Positions 28,911 through 30,000 of a DNA stretch of 30,000 bases are shown here, one piece after another. Made by a program: the position numbers and the translations under genes. Within the stretch, counting starts at the first letter, position 1. The number at the start of each line of letters is the position of its first letter. The notes beneath the pieces are model-generated. The model saw only the letters and a program-made list of their open reading frames with translations. It was not told the origin of the DNA and made no database searches. This stretch comes from Anaeromyces robustus. Its lineage: Eukaryota > Neocallimastigomycota > Neocallimastigomycetes > Neocallimastigales > Neocallimastigaceae. The DNA is taken from the NCBI GenBank assembly GCA_002104895.1, contig MCFG01000058.1, positions 15,001-45,000 on the forward strand, read 5' to 3'.

Positions 28911-29040
28911 AGAAGTATATATATATAATATATCAATATATATATTATATATAATACTTCTATTTTTAATCAAATAAAAAAATTATGAATACAATAAATA
29001 ATACTTCTATTTTTAATCAAATAAAAAAATTATGAATACA
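28911..29040. repeat. AT hairpin plus 43 bp perfect direct repeat
   Basis: AGAAGTATATATATATAATA (from 28911) can pair with the segment ending ATACTTCT (to about 28962), giving a long AT hairpin with small bulges. Its right arm overlaps the first of two identical 43 bp direct repeats at 28951-28993 and 28998-29040 (period 47 bp, ATAATACTTCT start, GAATACA end). Confidence 0.85.
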
Positions 29041-30000
29041 TAAATTATAATAGTCGCATAGGTATTATGTAATACAATCATATTTAACAACTTTATATAT
29101 TGTTATTTATACTTTTAAAGGAATATAATAACAATATAACAATAAAAAACTATCAAAATGATTTAAAAATTTAGTAATTTTAATAATAAAATATTTTTAA
29201 AGAATAAGTTAGTATAAATTTATAATATATACTATTGTAATATAAATTATTAAATATTATTAATCAACAAAAAAAAAAATATATTAACACTATGCAAATT
29301 AAAATTGATAATATTATAAATATTTTATATAAATACTTTTAATAATATTTATACATTAAATATAATATTGATAACTTTATACTATTTTTATGGACAAAAA
29401 TTATAATTCATATATACTATTCAATAATACATAATATAAAATAAAATAAAGCACTATAATTAATAACAATGTTAATATATATTAAATAAAATTAAACCAT
29501 ATATAGTATATACCTATAATAGAAAGATATATGTGTAACTTTTATATTAATATAAGATATATAAAAACTATAGTTTTATGTGTAATGCTTTATGTATTTT
29601 TACTTAAAAAAATGTTTTATTTAAAAAAATAGTGAAATAAAGTAAAATAAATAATAATTAAAAAGTATTATGTTCTAAAAAAAAAAATATAAGAATTAAG
29701 AGTAAATTATAAAATAATCATTATTATATCATAAGAAATAATAAAAAGTATAAAAAAAAAAAAAAAAAGATCTTTAATATAAATGACAAAATTTTAGTTT
29801 TTTAACAATTTGTATATAAAATATGAATTATATCAATGAAATATTACTAGGAAATATTGAAATAATACTAAAATTAAATTTATGATATGATAGATATAAC
29901 ATTATGATAAAATGAATAGTATAAACAAATAATATTATATTATAAAAAAATATAAAAAAAAAATAAATAAATAAAATAATTATGAAATAACATTAAGTAA

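Larger units (their letters stand above)
24701..30000. other. Repeat-bearing gene desert
   Basis: This is 5.3 kb without an ORF of useful length. It contains short direct repeats, hairpins, a long perfect palindrome and two diverged copies (with traces of a third) of a segment of about 0.8 kb, each listed separately. It looks like old duplicated non-coding DNA, perhaps remnants of transposons too decayed to name. Confidence 0.5.

Overview
The window looks like nuclear DNA of a eukaryote with an extremely AT-rich genome. The best guess is an anaerobic gut fungus (Neocallimastigomycota); that name is an inference. Support comes from short GT...AG introns in nearly every gene, long TTTA/TAAA tetranucleotide arrays in introns and spacers, poly-asparagine tracts in proteins, and a two-finger C2H2 domain of the Msn2/Mig1 type found in fungal regulators. 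No bacterial operon structure, ribosome binding sites, tRNA or rRNA was seen.

Layout. 540-1832 (-): a membrane-anchored 2H phosphoesterase of the cyclic phosphodiesterase type, with no intron. 2864-11074 (+): three tandem aldo-keto reductase (AKR) genes. Each has seven exons with introns at the same places and phases, and I rebuilt them exon by exon (300, 297 and 299 residues). Each keeps the Asp/Tyr/Lys/His catalytic set and the Lys/Arg pair typical of NADPH-using AKRs. 11687-11895: an unusually GC-rich intergenic island with nested complementary stems, a candidate structured RNA or relic. 12411-14054 (+): a 193-residue RING-H2 E3 ligase, recognisable as an RNF181 orthologue, split into six exons with a roughly 400 bp TTTA array in intron 5. 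15032-20215 (-): a 1542-residue two-finger C2H2 transcription factor with poly-Asn tracts, a His-rich block and several Cys clusters. 20216-30000: nearly 10 kb with no gene I can support, holding palindromes, tandem repeats and a degenerate repeat of about 0.8 kb.

How the genes relate. The AKR cluster grew by tandem duplication. Genes 2 and 3 are the closest pair, share promoter motifs that gene 1 lacks, and keep a near-identical exon 6/intron 6 block that suggests recent gene conversion. The RNF181 and zinc-finger genes are convergent, and the phosphoesterase and the first AKR gene are divergent. Nothing in the sequence shows that the non-AKR genes act in one pathway. The most promising material for new biology is the structured GC island, the complementary TAAA/TTTA arrays flanking AKR exons 3-4, the His/Cys-rich zinc-finger protein, and the palindromes of the right-hand gene desert.
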